A stretch of 56,464 bases of DNA from Xanthobacteraceae bacterium (GCA_030037885.1 JASHPU010000116.1:1-56464), one strand, 5' to 3'. Counted from the first letter of the stretch, positions 18,719 to 27,228 are shown. The notes: generated from the sequence alone by a model not told the origin. A program made the numbers and translations.

Positions 18719-18979
18719 ATGCGTGCATTTTTGCTGGCCTGCTTGGCCATTATCGTCATCGGTATCGGCGGTTACTTTTTGCTCGATTCGATGCAGCAAC
18801 CGACCGGCGTCGCCTACACGACCGACGGCGCACGGATCGCGACGAACTGGTCTTGGCGTGAACCGACAATGAGAACGGCACACGGCGACGAATGCGATGC
18901 GCGCAAATCGTGGCAGTGGATTTTCGTCGACTTCGGCGACCCTGCGGGCGAGGCGGCAGTGTGCACAATATCGCAATAG
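18719..18979 (+). CDS. small membrane-anchored protein downstream of formate dehydrogenase
   Basis: An 86-residue protein with one N-terminal membrane segment or uncleaved signal (LLACLAIIVIGIGGYFLLDS). A short soluble part contains two Cys (DECDARKSW and AVCTIS). A strong ribosome site (GGGAGGGG) precedes ATG 18719. It is co-directional, 47 bp after the gamma-subunit gene, so probably the last gene of the operon. The family is not recognised; it may be a small accessory subunit. Confidence 0.65.
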   Translation: MRAFLLACLAIIVIGIGGYFLLDSMQQPTGVAYTTDGARIATNWSWREPTMRTAHGDECDARKSWQWIFVDFGDPAGEAAVCTISQ

Positions 18980-19205
18980 GACGGCAACCCTTGACTGAAG
19001 AGCGGCTGCGGGCGGCTCTTATTGAGCTTGGTCGCGACTTGTCGGGAGCTAGAAGTAAGCCACGGGCTGTGCGCAACCAAATCTCCGCCTAATCAACTGG
19101 GGATGGAGTCCCCCCCAGTGCCGCCGCGATGGCTAATGACTCCTACTTGGCGCCGGGGCGTCGGTAGGGCCGTATACCCTCCCTCGCCGCGCCGTGGGAC
19201 GGTAC

Positions 19206-19376
19206 ATGGCCAGGCTGCCGGATTCATTGGCAATTGCACTGTCGGCGGTCGGCTCCTGTTGGGTCTTGGCGGTCATTGCGTATATCGTTGGCGACGCCGA
19301 ATGGATCCTTCCGCTTGTGGTGCTTGGCATCCTCACCGGAATAGCAGAATGGGTTCTCAGGCAAAAACAAAAGTAG
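19206..19376 (+). CDS. 56-residue two-helix membrane protein
   Basis: MARLPDSLAIALSAVGSCWV leads into two hydrophobic segments separated by GDAEW, with a basic end (LRQKQK). GGGACGG lies just upstream of ATG 19206. It is isolated between the formate dehydrogenase operon and insertion-sequence scraps. The topology looks genuine but the function is unknown. The preceding stretch 18980-19205 shows nothing else. Confidence 0.4.
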   Translation: MARLPDSLAIALSAVGSCWVLAVIAYIVGDAEWILPLVVLGILTGIAEWVLRQKQK

Positions 19377-19658
19377 CTATAAGGTCCTATCTGCAAAGCT
19401 CTGCCACACGTACCGCAGAGCACTCATCCAATGATGCCAATCCGCCCCCCCTCGGTTAGCGGCTGAACGAGTAATCATATCAAAAAGGTAGGTCATGTCC
19501 CGGAGCGGGGCGTAACAGGCGGAGCAAGCCGCGAGCGAGCGTGTCCTCGATAGCGCCGTAGCGAGTGAGCGGCTTGCGGTCGGCCCTCGATGATTCGTCG
19601 GTAAGGTCGGGTTGCAACACACAACTTGTTTCGAGGAACCACCGATGACCGGCAGATC

Positions 19659-19835
19659 ATGAACCTTCGCACGCTTTTGGAAAGGAGTTTGGACGCCGAT
19701 CTTTTGCGCGAGATGATCGGCTTTACTGCGCAGAGGCTGATGGAGCTGGAGGTCGAGGGACTGACGGGCGCCGCTCACGGTGAGCGCAGTGCGGATCGGA
19801 TCAATCAGCGCAACGGCTATCGCGACCGCGCATAG
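19659..19835 (+). pseudogene. IS256-family transposase, N-terminal fragment
   Basis: MNLRTLLERSLDADLLREMI, LMELEVEGLTGAAHGERSAD and RINQRNGYRDR are the hallmark N-terminus of IS256-type (mutator) transposases. These are normally about 400 residues. The frame stops right after GYRDRA, so only 58 residues remain and the DDE core is absent. It is a dead fragment. The preceding 19377-19658 holds no convincing gene. Confidence 0.8.
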
Positions 19836-19920
19836 GAGACCAACGGTGCGATTGTTTCCAGGCTCATGTAGCGACCGCGCTGCACCGCCCATTCGTTGTT
19901 CCGTTCGAGCAGCAACTGTG
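19836..19920 (-). pseudogene. possible IS256-type transposase C-terminal scrap
   Basis: On the minus strand LLLERNNEWAVQRGRYMSLE resembles the C-terminal end of IS256-type transposases (LLEQNDEWAVQR.RYM in family members as I remember them). It abuts the N-terminal fragment head-to-head at about 19835, as after a deletion or inversion inside an element. The sequence further along this frame (to about 20060) is not recognised. Confidence 0.4.
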
Positions 19921-20082
19921 GCAATGTCGGCAGCGACCGTTCCGAACGAAAGCCGTCCGGGATGCCTTCGAGCTGATCGGCGAGCGATTGTTGTTCGCCG
20001 GGTTTCATCGGCACAATCTTGCGTGCGTTATGTTGAAATGCGGTCAGTTCATCAAGTATGTGGTGCGACATTGGTCCTCTCC

Positions 20083-20581
20083 CTATCGCTCTATCGGGCA
20101 TGCGGCCGCGAGCGTGGCGATCGCTCGGTCGGCCGACGCCGCGGGAAATGCCCAGGCCATGGCGGTGCCGTCGAACGACACGGCTACGGCGCGGCGCGCG
20201 GCCGCGAGCGCGTGCACCGCGGCGACGTCAAGCGGCGCGCTGTCGAATTCGACGCCCAATGGGTCTGTGTCGGCGGCGGCCGAGGTCACCAACGTTGCTG
20301 TGCCATCGATGACCAAGCGCATGGTGCCGGACCAATGCGGCCGCGGATGGAGCACGTCGATCAGCGCCAGGTGGTAACGTCCCACCGTACAGATGAGCGC
20401 CAGCGAGGCCGTTGACTGGTCGCGCGGGTCAAGGTCGGTGCGGACGAAGTAGCTCCGGCTCGCCCTGCAGCCGGATCGGTGAGCCGAACCGCCAGTCGCC
20501 GATCGGCGCGCCCCCGAAGGCCAGGGCCGGCGCGGCGATCGCCGCGATCGCGGCGACGGCATAAAAGACTCGAGGAGTCAT
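20083..20581 (-). pseudogene. frameshifted gene for a small exported protein
   Basis: From ATG 20581 the frame gives a good signal peptide (MTPRVFYAVAAIAAIAAPAL) and the start of a mature chain (APIGDWRFGSPIRLQGEPEL). It then leaves frame near 20460. The protein sense continues in another frame from SYFVRTDLDPRDQSTASLAL through GTMRLVIDGTATLVTSA to CPIER at 20083. A single base indel near GGAGCTACTTCG explains this. The protein family is unknown. It could be a true mutation or an assembly error. Confidence 0.55.
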
Positions 20582-20739
20582 GGCGGCGAGCTCCTGCTCC
20601 TGGGTGATTTCAGTGTAGGGGATAATGTAGGGGCTTTCCGTCGTCTAGCGGCTCCGTGTGCGCCCTTTGATCCCCTTAAGTTCCGACGCGAGAACGCTAC
20701 CGAAAACTGGAAATTGCTGTGTTATCAGATCGCTTTAAG

Positions 20740-20784
20740 TGGCTCCCCGGGCCGGATTCGAACCAGCGACCAACCGGTTAACAG
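20740..20784 (+). repeat. left attachment site, displaced 3' part of tRNA-Asn
   Basis: These 45 bp are identical to 35282-35326 and match the T arm, variable loop and 3' anticodon arm of the tRNA-Asn gene with its CCA end. The flanking bases differ on both sides (G versus T before, G versus C after), which fixes the repeat length. Integrase is adjacent, so this is attL. Confidence 0.93.
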
Positions 20785-20946
20785 GCGCCGTTGCCGCCGA
20801 AACCGGACGTTACGACCGGATGCACCGTGTCGCGCGAATCACATAATTTTCTTGCAAATCGCACTTCATAGCGTATCATGGCGTATGATTTGGCAACATC
20901 GAAGCTGGCCTCTGATGTTGCCACGCCGTTGCCAAGGGAGGCGAAC

Positions 20947-22242
20947 ATGCGAGCACTCACCGACGCGAAGGTCCGATCGCTTAAGCCCGCGCCGGGCGGC
21001 AAGCCGTACGATGTGAAAGATACGCAGGTGCCCGGGCTTCGCGTGCGCGTGATGGGGAGCGGGCTCCGCACCTTCGTGCTGCTCAGTCGGTTCCCAGGCG
21101 GAACGCATCCGACGCGGCGCGCGCTAGGCGCGTATGATGACCTGACGCTCGAGGCGGCGCGCGACAAGGCTAGGGCCTGGCGCAAGCTGATCCGGACCGG
21201 CATCGATCCGCAGGTTCAAGAAGAGCGCGATCGGCAAGAGGCAATCCGCCAACAGCGCATCACGTTCGCCGCGGTCGCGGAAGATTTCATCAAAGAGAAG
21301 CTGCCGGCCGAGCGCAAAGGCAAGGAAGTCGAGCGCGACATACGGCGCGACCTGATACCGGTGCTTGGCTCGCTCCCGATCACTGAAATCAGCGACCTGC
21401 ACATCGCGACGATCATTCGTTCAAAGAAACAAGAGGCGCCGGCGCAGGCTCGCAACCTGCTCGGCATAGCAAAGCGGCTCTTTGGTTGGGCCAAAGAGCA
21501 GCGCGTCTACGGTCTGACGTCGAACCCCTGCGGCGAGCTACGCGCGAAAACGCTGATCGGCAGGAAGCGTCGCCGCGAACGCATCCTGTCGGACGACGAG
21601 CTATTTGCACTGTGGCGCGCAACGGCGCGCATCGGATATCCGGCCGGTCCGGTCTATCGGGTGTTGCTGCTGGCGGCGCTCAGATTGAATGAAGCTGCGG
21701 ACGCCGCGTGCGCCGAGTTCAACAAGTCCGATCGTCTGTGGATCATCCCCGCCGAGCGAATGAAGGGGCGCGACGGCGAAGCCCGCCCTCACGCGGTGCC
21801 CTTGTCGAGTGATCTGCTCGCGGTTTTCGATGGCCTGCCGCGGTTCAAAAAAGGCGACCATCTGTTTTCGACAAACTGGGGCGTCAATCCGTCCTGGATC
21901 GGCGACAAGATCAAAAAACGCATCGACGCGCGCATGCTGCGCACGCTCCGCGCGCTCGCGCGAGCGCGCGGCGAAGATCCAAAGAAAGTGCGGCTCGATC
22001 CCTGGGTCAATCACGACATTCGCCGCACGGTCCGCAGCCATCTGTCTCGTTTGAAGGTTTCGGAGGAAGCGCGCGAGGCGGTGCTTGCGCACGCGCGGCC
22101 GGGCATCAAAGGGACGTATGACCTGTACGACTATTTGGATGAGAAGCGCGAGGCGCTTGAGCTCTGGGCCGGGCGGCTGCGGAGCATCGTCGAGCCGCCG
22201 GCGACGACTGCGAACGTGATCAGTCTTGCCGCGCGAGCTTGA
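20947..22242 (+). CDS. tyrosine recombinase (integrase) of the tRNA-Asn element
   Basis: About 431 residues from ATG 20947, which has a strong GGGAGGCG ribosome site; ATG 20878 would add 23 residues. The N-terminal arm-binding domain (DUF4102-like: LTDAKVRSLKPAPGGKPYDV) precedes a SAM-like core-binding domain (ITFAAVAEDFIKEKLPAER). The catalytic domain follows. Visible catalytic residues are Arg in LLLAALRLNEAADAA, His and Arg in NHDIRRTVRSHL, the second His in VLAHARPG, and the nucleophile Tyr in the YDLYDYLDEKR segment. It catalyses site-specific integration into and excision from the tRNA-Asn 3' end. Confidence 0.95.
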   Translation: MRALTDAKVRSLKPAPGGKPYDVKDTQVPGLRVRVMGSGLRTFVLLSRFPGGTHPTRRALGAYDDLTLEAARDKARAWRKLIRTGIDPQVQEERDRQEAIRQQRITFAAVAEDFIKEKLPAERKGKEVERDIRRDLIPVLGSLPITEISDLHIATIIRSKKQEAPAQARNLLGIAKRLFGWAKEQRVYGLTSNPCGELRAKTLIGRKRRRERILSDDELFALWRATARIGYPAGPVYRVLLLAALRLNEAADAACAEFNKSDRLWIIPAERMKGRDGEARPHAVPLSSDLLAVFDGLPRFKKGDHLFSTNWGVNPSWIGDKIKKRIDARMLRTLRALARARGEDPKKVRLDPWVNHDIRRTVRSHLSRLKVSEEAREAVLAHARPGIKGTYDLYDYLDEKREALELWAGRLRSIVEPPATTANVISLAARA

Positions 22243-22244
22243 TC

Positions 22245-22730
22245 ATGCCGCGCGGCCGTGCACGTCGGACCGCGAAGTTACGCGTCCCCCGCGCATCAAA
22301 GCCGCCACAGATGGTCATCGCTTGGTGGTACGAGGGCGAGGAGGAGGAAATTGATCTTCGAGTACTCGCCGGGCGCGTTGAGATTGGTGCGGAGCTAGAA
22401 GAGCATGAACGGGATTTTCTTGCTGACTTTTTGAGGCGCGGCGGCCGGCTCGCATCGGCCCGCGAGCGCGCAAAATTTCGAGGCCAATTGGTCGCGCAGC
22501 ATGTCGCGATTTTAGAAGCGTTCGGGCACCAGACTAAATATGCGATCTCTAAAGCCATGGAACTGTTCGGGGTCTCAAGGAGTCAGGCGTTTGAGATGGT
22601 CCGCAAGAATCGATTCGAGCTTGACGGATTGAAGGCGGCTATTGCTGAAGCGCTGGCACAGGCGAGCAAATCGGAAGTCGCGGCGCCTGATCTTCAACCG
22701 AGTCTGAACGCGGCGGAATCCGGTGGCTAA
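22245..22730 (+). CDS. hypothetical protein with C-terminal HTH-like segment
   Basis: About 161 residues. A basic N-terminus (MPRGRARRTAKLRVPRASKP) is followed by an acidic stretch (WWYEGEEEEIDLRVLAG). A helical segment, YAISKAMELFGVSRSQAFEM, looks like a helix-turn-helix. TTG 22239 is an alternative start; ATG 22245 lies 2 bp after the integrase stop, so it is co-transcribed with int. A DNA-binding accessory protein of the element is plausible but unproven. Confidence 0.65.
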   Translation: MPRGRARRTAKLRVPRASKPPQMVIAWWYEGEEEEIDLRVLAGRVEIGAELEEHERDFLADFLRRGGRLASARERAKFRGQLVAQHVAILEAFGHQTKYAISKAMELFGVSRSQAFEMVRKNRFELDGLKAAIAEALAQASKSEVAAPDLQPSLNAAESGG

Positions 22731-22825
22731 CGAAATGCCGGATCAAATTTCGTTTCCGTCTACAAGATACGCGGCGGTATCTCTTGCTGACGCGGTGATA
22801 ACACCGTGAGTCGCGAGGTTTCCTA

Positions 22826-23047
22826 ATGGTTGACAAGGTAAAGTTGGTTCGCGTGCTCTCGCGGGAGGAGCTTCGTACCGAGAAAGGCATTCGATTCTCC
22901 CGCGTCCACCTTCACCGGCTCGTCAAGGCGAAGAAATTCCCGACGCCGGTCAAGCTCGGCGAAAATACCAATGGCTGGGTCGAGTCGGAGGTCGACGATT
23001 GGCTGAAGGCCCGAATTATCGAGCGCGACAAGCGAGCGGTTGCGTGA
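22826..23047 (+). CDS. AlpA-family phage regulatory protein
   Basis: A 73-residue winged-helix protein of the AlpA/excisionase group. LVRVLSREELRTEKGIRFSR, HLHRLVKAKKFPTPVKLGEN and GWVESEVDDWLKARI are the typical order of MerR-like HTH, wing and C-terminal helix. In P4-like elements AlpA activates int or acts as excisionase, which fits its place two genes after int. The start ATG 22826 is clear. Confidence 0.9.
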   Translation: MVDKVKLVRVLSREELRTEKGIRFSRVHLHRLVKAKKFPTPVKLGENTNGWVESEVDDWLKARIIERDKRAVA

Positions 23048-23163
23048 CGATAGCGGTAATCATGAATGAGGCTCAAACAAGTGGCGAGCCTGACCGCGGC
23101 ACCACCCGCGGTCAAGCTCGGGAATGCTGTTCGCACCGGGCTGGCGAACAGGTCCAACGCTAG
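23044..23163 (+). CDS. possible 39-residue protein coupled to alpA
   Basis: GTG 23044 overlaps the alpA stop by four bases (GTGA). The frame encodes MTIAVIMNEAQTSGEPDRGT followed by a polar, Cys- and Arg-containing tail. The coupling is the only argument for it being real; composition is not diagnostic and no family is recognised. Confidence 0.25.
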   Translation: MTIAVIMNEAQTSGEPDRGTTRGQARECCSHRAGEQVQR

Positions 23164-23230
23164 ACCTTCCACTCTCTGCCGACAAGCGTTTTCAGATCGC
23201 CGTCGCGCGCCCAGGGAAGGGGCGTGAGCG

Positions 23231-23548
23231 ATGGGCGAGCAGCTCCGCTTTGGCTATGACCGCGCAGGGGTTTTTAGAGGCCAGGGCGCCGCGGCGCGGT
23301 TTGTGCGCTGCCCTGCATGCGGCCACGAAGGCGTCATCCTCCGATCGGTGCCGCTCGGCGCCAGGCTGAAGTGCAGCGCATGCGGGACGGCGCTGGCCGT
23401 GCGCCAAGCCGTCGGGCCGCGGCCGGCGCGGTTTCATCAGGCATCGCCGCAGCGATCGGCGCGCGACACCGCCCGCGAAATCTTCCAGCGATACGGCTCG
23501 CCGGCGCTTGATGATCGGCTCGACGATTTGTGGCCGCTGAGGTCATGA
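23231..23548 (+). CDS. zinc-ribbon protein
   Basis: A 105-residue protein with a four-Cys zinc ribbon (FVRCPACGHEGVIL and LKCSACGTALAV). A helical C-terminus follows (ARDTAREIFQRYGSPALDD, ending WPLRS). It resembles small phage-associated nucleic-acid binding proteins. It lies 5 bp before the next gene and is probably co-transcribed. No specific function can be assigned. Confidence 0.65.
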   Translation: MGEQLRFGYDRAGVFRGQGAAARFVRCPACGHEGVILRSVPLGARLKCSACGTALAVRQAVGPRPARFHQASPQRSARDTAREIFQRYGSPALDDRLDDLWPLRS

Positions 23549-23552
23549 AAAA

Positions 23553-24212
23553 ATGGCCCCGCCAGCCAGCAAAAAGAGACCGCCAAACCTCCGCCTTGGG
23601 GAGGTTTGGCGGCTATACCGGGATCGCAACCCCGATCTGTCGTATTTCGCGGCGAGACAAATGGTCGAAGCCGAGATCGGCGACCCCAATCGCCTGACTG
23701 ACGTTGAGCTCGGCGAGCGTGTCCAGCTCACCCTTGAAGAACGATACTGGCTGAAGATCAAGTCAATTCGATCCGTCAGATCTTCGGCTACCGGCCAGCG
23801 CATATCACGCGACGAGGAGCGTCGATTTTATGCCGAGCGCAAAAAGGAAAGGGACCGCGATCGGCAAAAGTTAAAGCGAGCGGAAAAGGCGAAGGCCCGC
23901 GCCGCACAGGCCGCATCGGTCGCCAGCGCGCTGGAGCTGGACGTCCGGGAGGAGATGATTTTCGCATCGCTGACACACACGTTCGCGTCGACGCCGAGCC
24001 TGCTCGAGGCTTTGAAGGGCGGCGCGTGTTGGCGAGGGCCAGACGGGCGGCCGCTGAGCAACGAGTCCTTCGCGCGCGTTTTCCGCCGCGCGCTCGACCA
24101 TCTTGAGGACGCCGGCCTGATCGTTACCGAGCTTCGCAATGGCAGGCGGGGCGCAAAAGTACGGTGGGTCAAAAAAGCGGACAAGCGGACAAGAAGCGCG
24201 TCCAATCGCTGA
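23553..24212 (+). CDS. hypothetical basic coiled-coil protein with winged-helix-like end
   Basis: A 219-residue protein. An ordered N-terminal part (LRLGEVWRLYRDRNPDLSYF) is followed by a highly charged coiled coil (ERKKERDRDRQKLKRAEKAK). The C-terminal domain resembles a winged helix (LLEALKGGACWRGPDGRPLS, ARVFRRALDHLEDAGLIVTE). This suggests DNA binding, perhaps in element replication or control. It is the last gene of the early block; a 540-bp gap follows. Confidence 0.65.
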   Translation: MAPPASKKRPPNLRLGEVWRLYRDRNPDLSYFAARQMVEAEIGDPNRLTDVELGERVQLTLEERYWLKIKSIRSVRSSATGQRISRDEERRFYAERKKERDRDRQKLKRAEKAKARAAQAASVASALELDVREEMIFASLTHTFASTPSLLEALKGGACWRGPDGRPLSNESFARVFRRALDHLEDAGLIVTELRNGRRGAKVRWVKKADKRTRSASNR

Positions 24213-24752
24213 AAAACTTCAGATTTAATCGGCAAAACAAATACGGACAATTTATCCGTCCGTGCATTGGCGATTTGGCGTCCGCGGATATGAATCTTAT
24301 AGTGTGGGAGCGGACAGAGCGAGCGCCTCAAGCGCGAGCGCTCTACTGCACCAACCGCTACGCTCTCTCAATAATAAGCGGACGGGACGGTAACACGGCG
24401 CCCCCACCACCCTCCACCGCGTCACGAAAAAAAATCAGCTCGGTGCAGGCGACGCTCCGGGACGGCCTTAAGGGCCGCCCTACGCGCCGCCCGCCATAGA
24501 TTTTCATTGCGAGGAATCAGCCGATTAGGGCTTTCAAATCGTGTCGGCGAGTCACCATTACGCGCGCCGGGCGAATCACCGAACGTGTCACGTCGAGTGA
24601 GCCGAACAACCTGCCTTCAACCGGTTGCTCTATGCTACGTAATGATACTTAAAGGCTGAATTTATTGGTCAAAATTTGCATCAGCGGAACTGTTCTGGCA
24701 ACGATACGGCAACGAAAGCGCGTCATCCTGCGCCAATCGAGAGCGCTAGCGA
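24213..24752. other. 540-bp gap between early and late blocks of the element
   Basis: No convincing gene on either strand. It holds an inverted repeat CGGACAATTTATCCG near 24243, an A-run (24425-24434) and a GC-rich dyad GGACGGCCTTAAGGGCCGCC (about 24461-24480) that could terminate early transcription. A relatively AT-rich stretch at 24640-24690 could carry the late promoter. A head and packaging module, where a complete prophage would have one, might have been lost here. Confidence 0.4.
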
Positions 24753-25172
24753 ATGTTGACCAGTACCGCTCAAGTCGTCGATGGGCCTGCCCGCGTTCGT
24801 GCCAGCATCACCAACGGAACGCGTCTCCTTGCCGGCGTCGACGGGCGGTCCGCGAGCGCACGCCGCTTTCGCGATTTGGTCGCCGCGCTGAAGGCCGAAT
24901 ACGCCGCCGATCACGAGCTGACGGCCGCGGAGCTTGGCGCCATCCGCCACGTCGCTGCCATGATGCTGCACGCGGAGCAGCTGCAGGCCGCGGTGGTGAA
25001 GGGCGAGAGTGTCGACAGCGACAAGCTGATCCGGCTCAGCGGCGAGGCGCGCAGGCTGCTCGCGACGCTGCGCAAGCGCGTCGCGGCGCCTGACAAGGCC
25101 CCGCCCTGGTCGCCGCTGCGCAGCCGGTTGGCCCAGGAAGCCGCCGCGGCGGCCGGTGAGGGCACCGAATGA
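24753..25172 (+). CDS. hypothetical phage protein (terminase-small-subunit position)
   Basis: A 139-residue helical protein (RVRASITNGTRLLAGVDGRS, DHELTAAELGAIRHVAAMML). It ends in an Ala/Glu-rich tail and overlaps the next gene by 4 bp (ATGA at 25169). Being the first gene of the late block it sits where a small terminase subunit would be in a complete prophage. I see no diagnostic HTH, so this is only a positional guess. Confidence 0.6.
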   Translation: MLTSTAQVVDGPARVRASITNGTRLLAGVDGRSASARRFRDLVAALKAEYAADHELTAAELGAIRHVAAMMLHAEQLQAAVVKGESVDSDKLIRLSGEARRLLATLRKRVAAPDKAPPWSPLRSRLAQEAAAAAGEGTE

Positions 25173-25900
25173 CCGCCGCCGAACCGTTCGCCGAGCTGTA
25201 CGCGCGGTTGCGCACCGAATGCGCTGACCTGCTGGGTTTCGACCTGGCCGCGCTGAGCCCGGCGCAAACCGTGAAGCTCGACCGCGTTGTGGCGCTGCGG
25301 CTGGAGCTGGACACGCTGCAATCAAAGCAGCTGGCGGCCCAGCCAATCGATTTGCCCAAGCTTCTGCAGGCCAGTGAAGCGCTGGAAAAGCTGCTGCCGG
25401 CCGGCGCGACCGACAATGCGGATGGCAACGGCATGGATTTGCGCCGGCTCAACGACGATGAGCTGGAAACGCTTCTGCGCCTTACCGCTAAGGCGAACGG
25501 CATCGAGATGGAGCAGGCTGCGGCGACTCCAGCGGCGGCGCCCGCGGTCGAAATGCCGGACAACGGCCGCGGCGACACTGCAGCCGCACTCGACCAAAAG
25601 CAGGCCGATCCGGCCGCAGCCGAGATTGCAAGGTTAACGGCCGTTATCGAAGACCAGCGCCGCGCGCTCGCATCGCAGGCGCAACAGATCGACGAACTGA
25701 ACGCGGCGCGGCCGATCATCGCTCCGATGCCCGCCAGCGACCGCCAAGCTGGCGGCCATGCGCGCGCGGCCGATCCTGTGGCGGGGCCCAACCCCGGCAG
25801 CCGAACGTGCACCAGCGCCTACGCCAAGGGCGCCGGCAAGGCCTCCGGCGAATTATTTGAAACAACCCGACGAGCCATGGCTCAGGCATGTCGGCACTAA
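25169..25900 (+). CDS. hypothetical phage protein, 3' end probably frameshifted
   Basis: A 243-residue frame. The first 180 residues are helical and acidic (LGFDLAALSPAQTVKLDRVV) with a coiled coil (LTAVIEDQRRALASQAQQID). After about 25730 the sense moves to the +1 frame, which runs to a stop at 25935-25937 and ends NYLKQPDEPWLRHVGTNG then VIVAGPWGPV. That end couples by GTGA to the next start at 25934. The in-frame tail to 25900 looks like nonsense. The real product is probably the shifted one, through mutation, assembly error or programmed +1 shifting. The function is unknown. Confidence 0.55.
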   Translation: MTAAEPFAELYARLRTECADLLGFDLAALSPAQTVKLDRVVALRLELDTLQSKQLAAQPIDLPKLLQASEALEKLLPAGATDNADGNGMDLRRLNDDELETLLRLTAKANGIEMEQAAATPAAAPAVEMPDNGRGDTAAALDQKQADPAAAEIARLTAVIEDQRRALASQAQQIDELNAARPIIAPMPASDRQAGGHARAADPVAGPNPGSRTCTSAYAKGAGKASGELFETTRRAMAQACRH

Positions 25901-25937
25901 TGGCGTGATCGTCGCCGGGCCGTGGGGACCGGTGTGA
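25758..25937 (+). CDS. overlapping +1-frame C-terminal region (59 residues from ATG 25758)
   Basis: This frame reads MRARPILWRGPTPAAERAPA, a Pro/Ala linker and an ordered end (LKQPDEPWLRHVGTNGVIVA). Its stop TGA overlaps the next GTG start (GTGA, 25934-25937), the junction style used throughout this block. Either it is the true end of the upstream protein reached by a +1 shift, or an independent short gene from ATG 25758. I favour the former. Confidence 0.45.
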   Translation: MRARPILWRGPTPAAERAPAPTPRAPARPPANYLKQPDEPWLRHVGTNGVIVAGPWGPV

Positions 25938-26638
25938 GCGAAAGGGCGACGGGCATGGACGAAACCAGCGGAGCAACGGCGATCGAGACAGCCGAACGCG
26001 TGCTCGCCGAGCTTGTCGCGAAACGGGACACCTTGGCCGGACGCATGGCCGAGCTTTCGGCCGAGCGCCAGCGGATCGCCTTCGTCGCACTCGCCGGCGG
26101 CGATGCCAAAGCGCGCAAGCATCTGGATCAGTTGAACACTGAAGGCGCCACGCTGGCCGGCGAAGCCGAGAGCATCGAAGCGGCGATCGCCGAAGCGATC
26201 GCGCGCGTCGCGGCCGCGCAAAACGCGGAAGCGCTGGCGGCGGACCGCGAGCAAGCCGCGGCGCTCCGCGCCGCTCTTGGCGATGTGGCCGACTGCGCTC
26301 GCAAAATCGATGGGGCCTTTGAAACCATCGTCGCCGAATCGCAGCGGTATGACGATCTGGTCGGCCTGATCGTCCACAAGCTTGGCGGCTCGCGAGTCCT
26401 TGGCGGGAATGCGCCCAACGTGGCGCGGATTTTTGCGCTGCGGGCGCTCGAGACCATGCTCGGAAAGACGCCTTGGCGAAGGGAATTCCGACCCGTGCCG
26501 CCCTTGGAGCGCCGGTCCTTTTCCGATCTGATCTGCGGTCGCGACCATGCAGGCAGTCGCACGCCCGGCTGGGCCGAGCGCATCGAGGCCGACGTGGCCG
26601 CTCGGCTCGGCGAAACCGGGAAAGCGGAGGCCGCCTGA
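25934..26638 (+). CDS. hypothetical phage coiled-coil protein
   Basis: About 234 residues from GTG 25934. The N-terminal two thirds form an Ala/Glu-rich coiled coil (AIETAERVLAELVAKRDTLA, HLDQLNTEGATLAGEAESIE). A more globular C-terminus follows (VARIFALRALETMLGKTPW, ending RLGETGKAEAA). It is coupled to both neighbours (GTGA before, TGATG after at 26636-26640). No family is recognised; a scaffold-like role is possible. Confidence 0.6.
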   Translation: MSERATGMDETSGATAIETAERVLAELVAKRDTLAGRMAELSAERQRIAFVALAGGDAKARKHLDQLNTEGATLAGEAESIEAAIAEAIARVAAAQNAEALAADREQAAALRAALGDVADCARKIDGAFETIVAESQRYDDLVGLIVHKLGGSRVLGGNAPNVARIFALRALETMLGKTPWRREFRPVPPLERRSFSDLICGRDHAGSRTPGWAERIEADVAARLGETGKAEAA

Positions 26639-27228
26639 TGCCGCGCCGGGTCTTGAAGACGTTCTGGATCAACGAAATCAGCGCCGGCGCTTTGCCGGCG
26701 CAGGTGCTCCTCAAGAGCGCCGCACCAGCGGCGCGCATGCTGGTCGAAATGCACAAGCGCGAGGAGAACGAAATGACGGGGCAGGATTCGTTCGAAAAGT
26801 TCGTCAAGGACATGGGCTTCGTCCCGCTCGCCAAGGCGATCACGGACGCCGGCCGCTCCTACGGCTTGAGCGAAGCGGAATTCGTCGCGCTCGGCAACAA
26901 GCACTACGGCCGCGACGAGTTCACCAAGAAACTGCAGGCCATGGATGACGACGGCATTGCCATCCGCAAGGCCATTCAGCGGATCAAAGAAACGCAATTC
27001 GTCGAGAGCCTGCCTTACCGGCGCCCGGCATCGCTGGCGCCGACAGTCGCAGGCGGTCTGGGCGCGTTTAACGTCAACAACGACGATCGCGCGAAGGATT
27101 TGGACGAAGCGGTCAAAGCAGAAATGGCGGCCGCGCCGTGGCTCACTGTCGAGGCGGCCACGATGCGCGTCGAAGCGGCTCGGCGCGCCGCGCAAGCAAT
27201 CGCCGACATGCATCGGCCGAGAACATGA
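26638..27228 (+). CDS. hypothetical phage protein
   Basis: A 196-residue protein. MPRRVLKTFWINEISAGALP starts it, and a soluble helical region follows (FEKFVKDMGFVPLAKAITDA, FVALGNKHYGRDEFTKKLQA). The C-terminal part (TVEAATMRVEAARRAAQAIA) is helical. ATG 26638 overlaps the previous stop. No known domain is identified. The 172 bp after it (27229-27400) show no gene. Confidence 0.6.
   Translation: MPRRVLKTFWINEISAGALPAQVLLKSAAPAARMLVEMHKREENEMTGQDSFEKFVKDMGFVPLAKAITDAGRSYGLSEAEFVALGNKHYGRDEFTKKLQAMDDDGIAIRKAIQRIKETQFVESLPYRRPASLAPTVAGGLGAFNVNNDDRAKDLDEAVKAEMAAAPWLTVEAATMRVEAARRAAQAIADMHRPRT

Noticed and set aside
19377-19892. 171-residue minus-strand frame across the IS256 fragment
   Set aside because: It is antisense to the transposase N-terminus for half its length and has no recognisable domain; only a short part near 19400-19500 looks protein-like.
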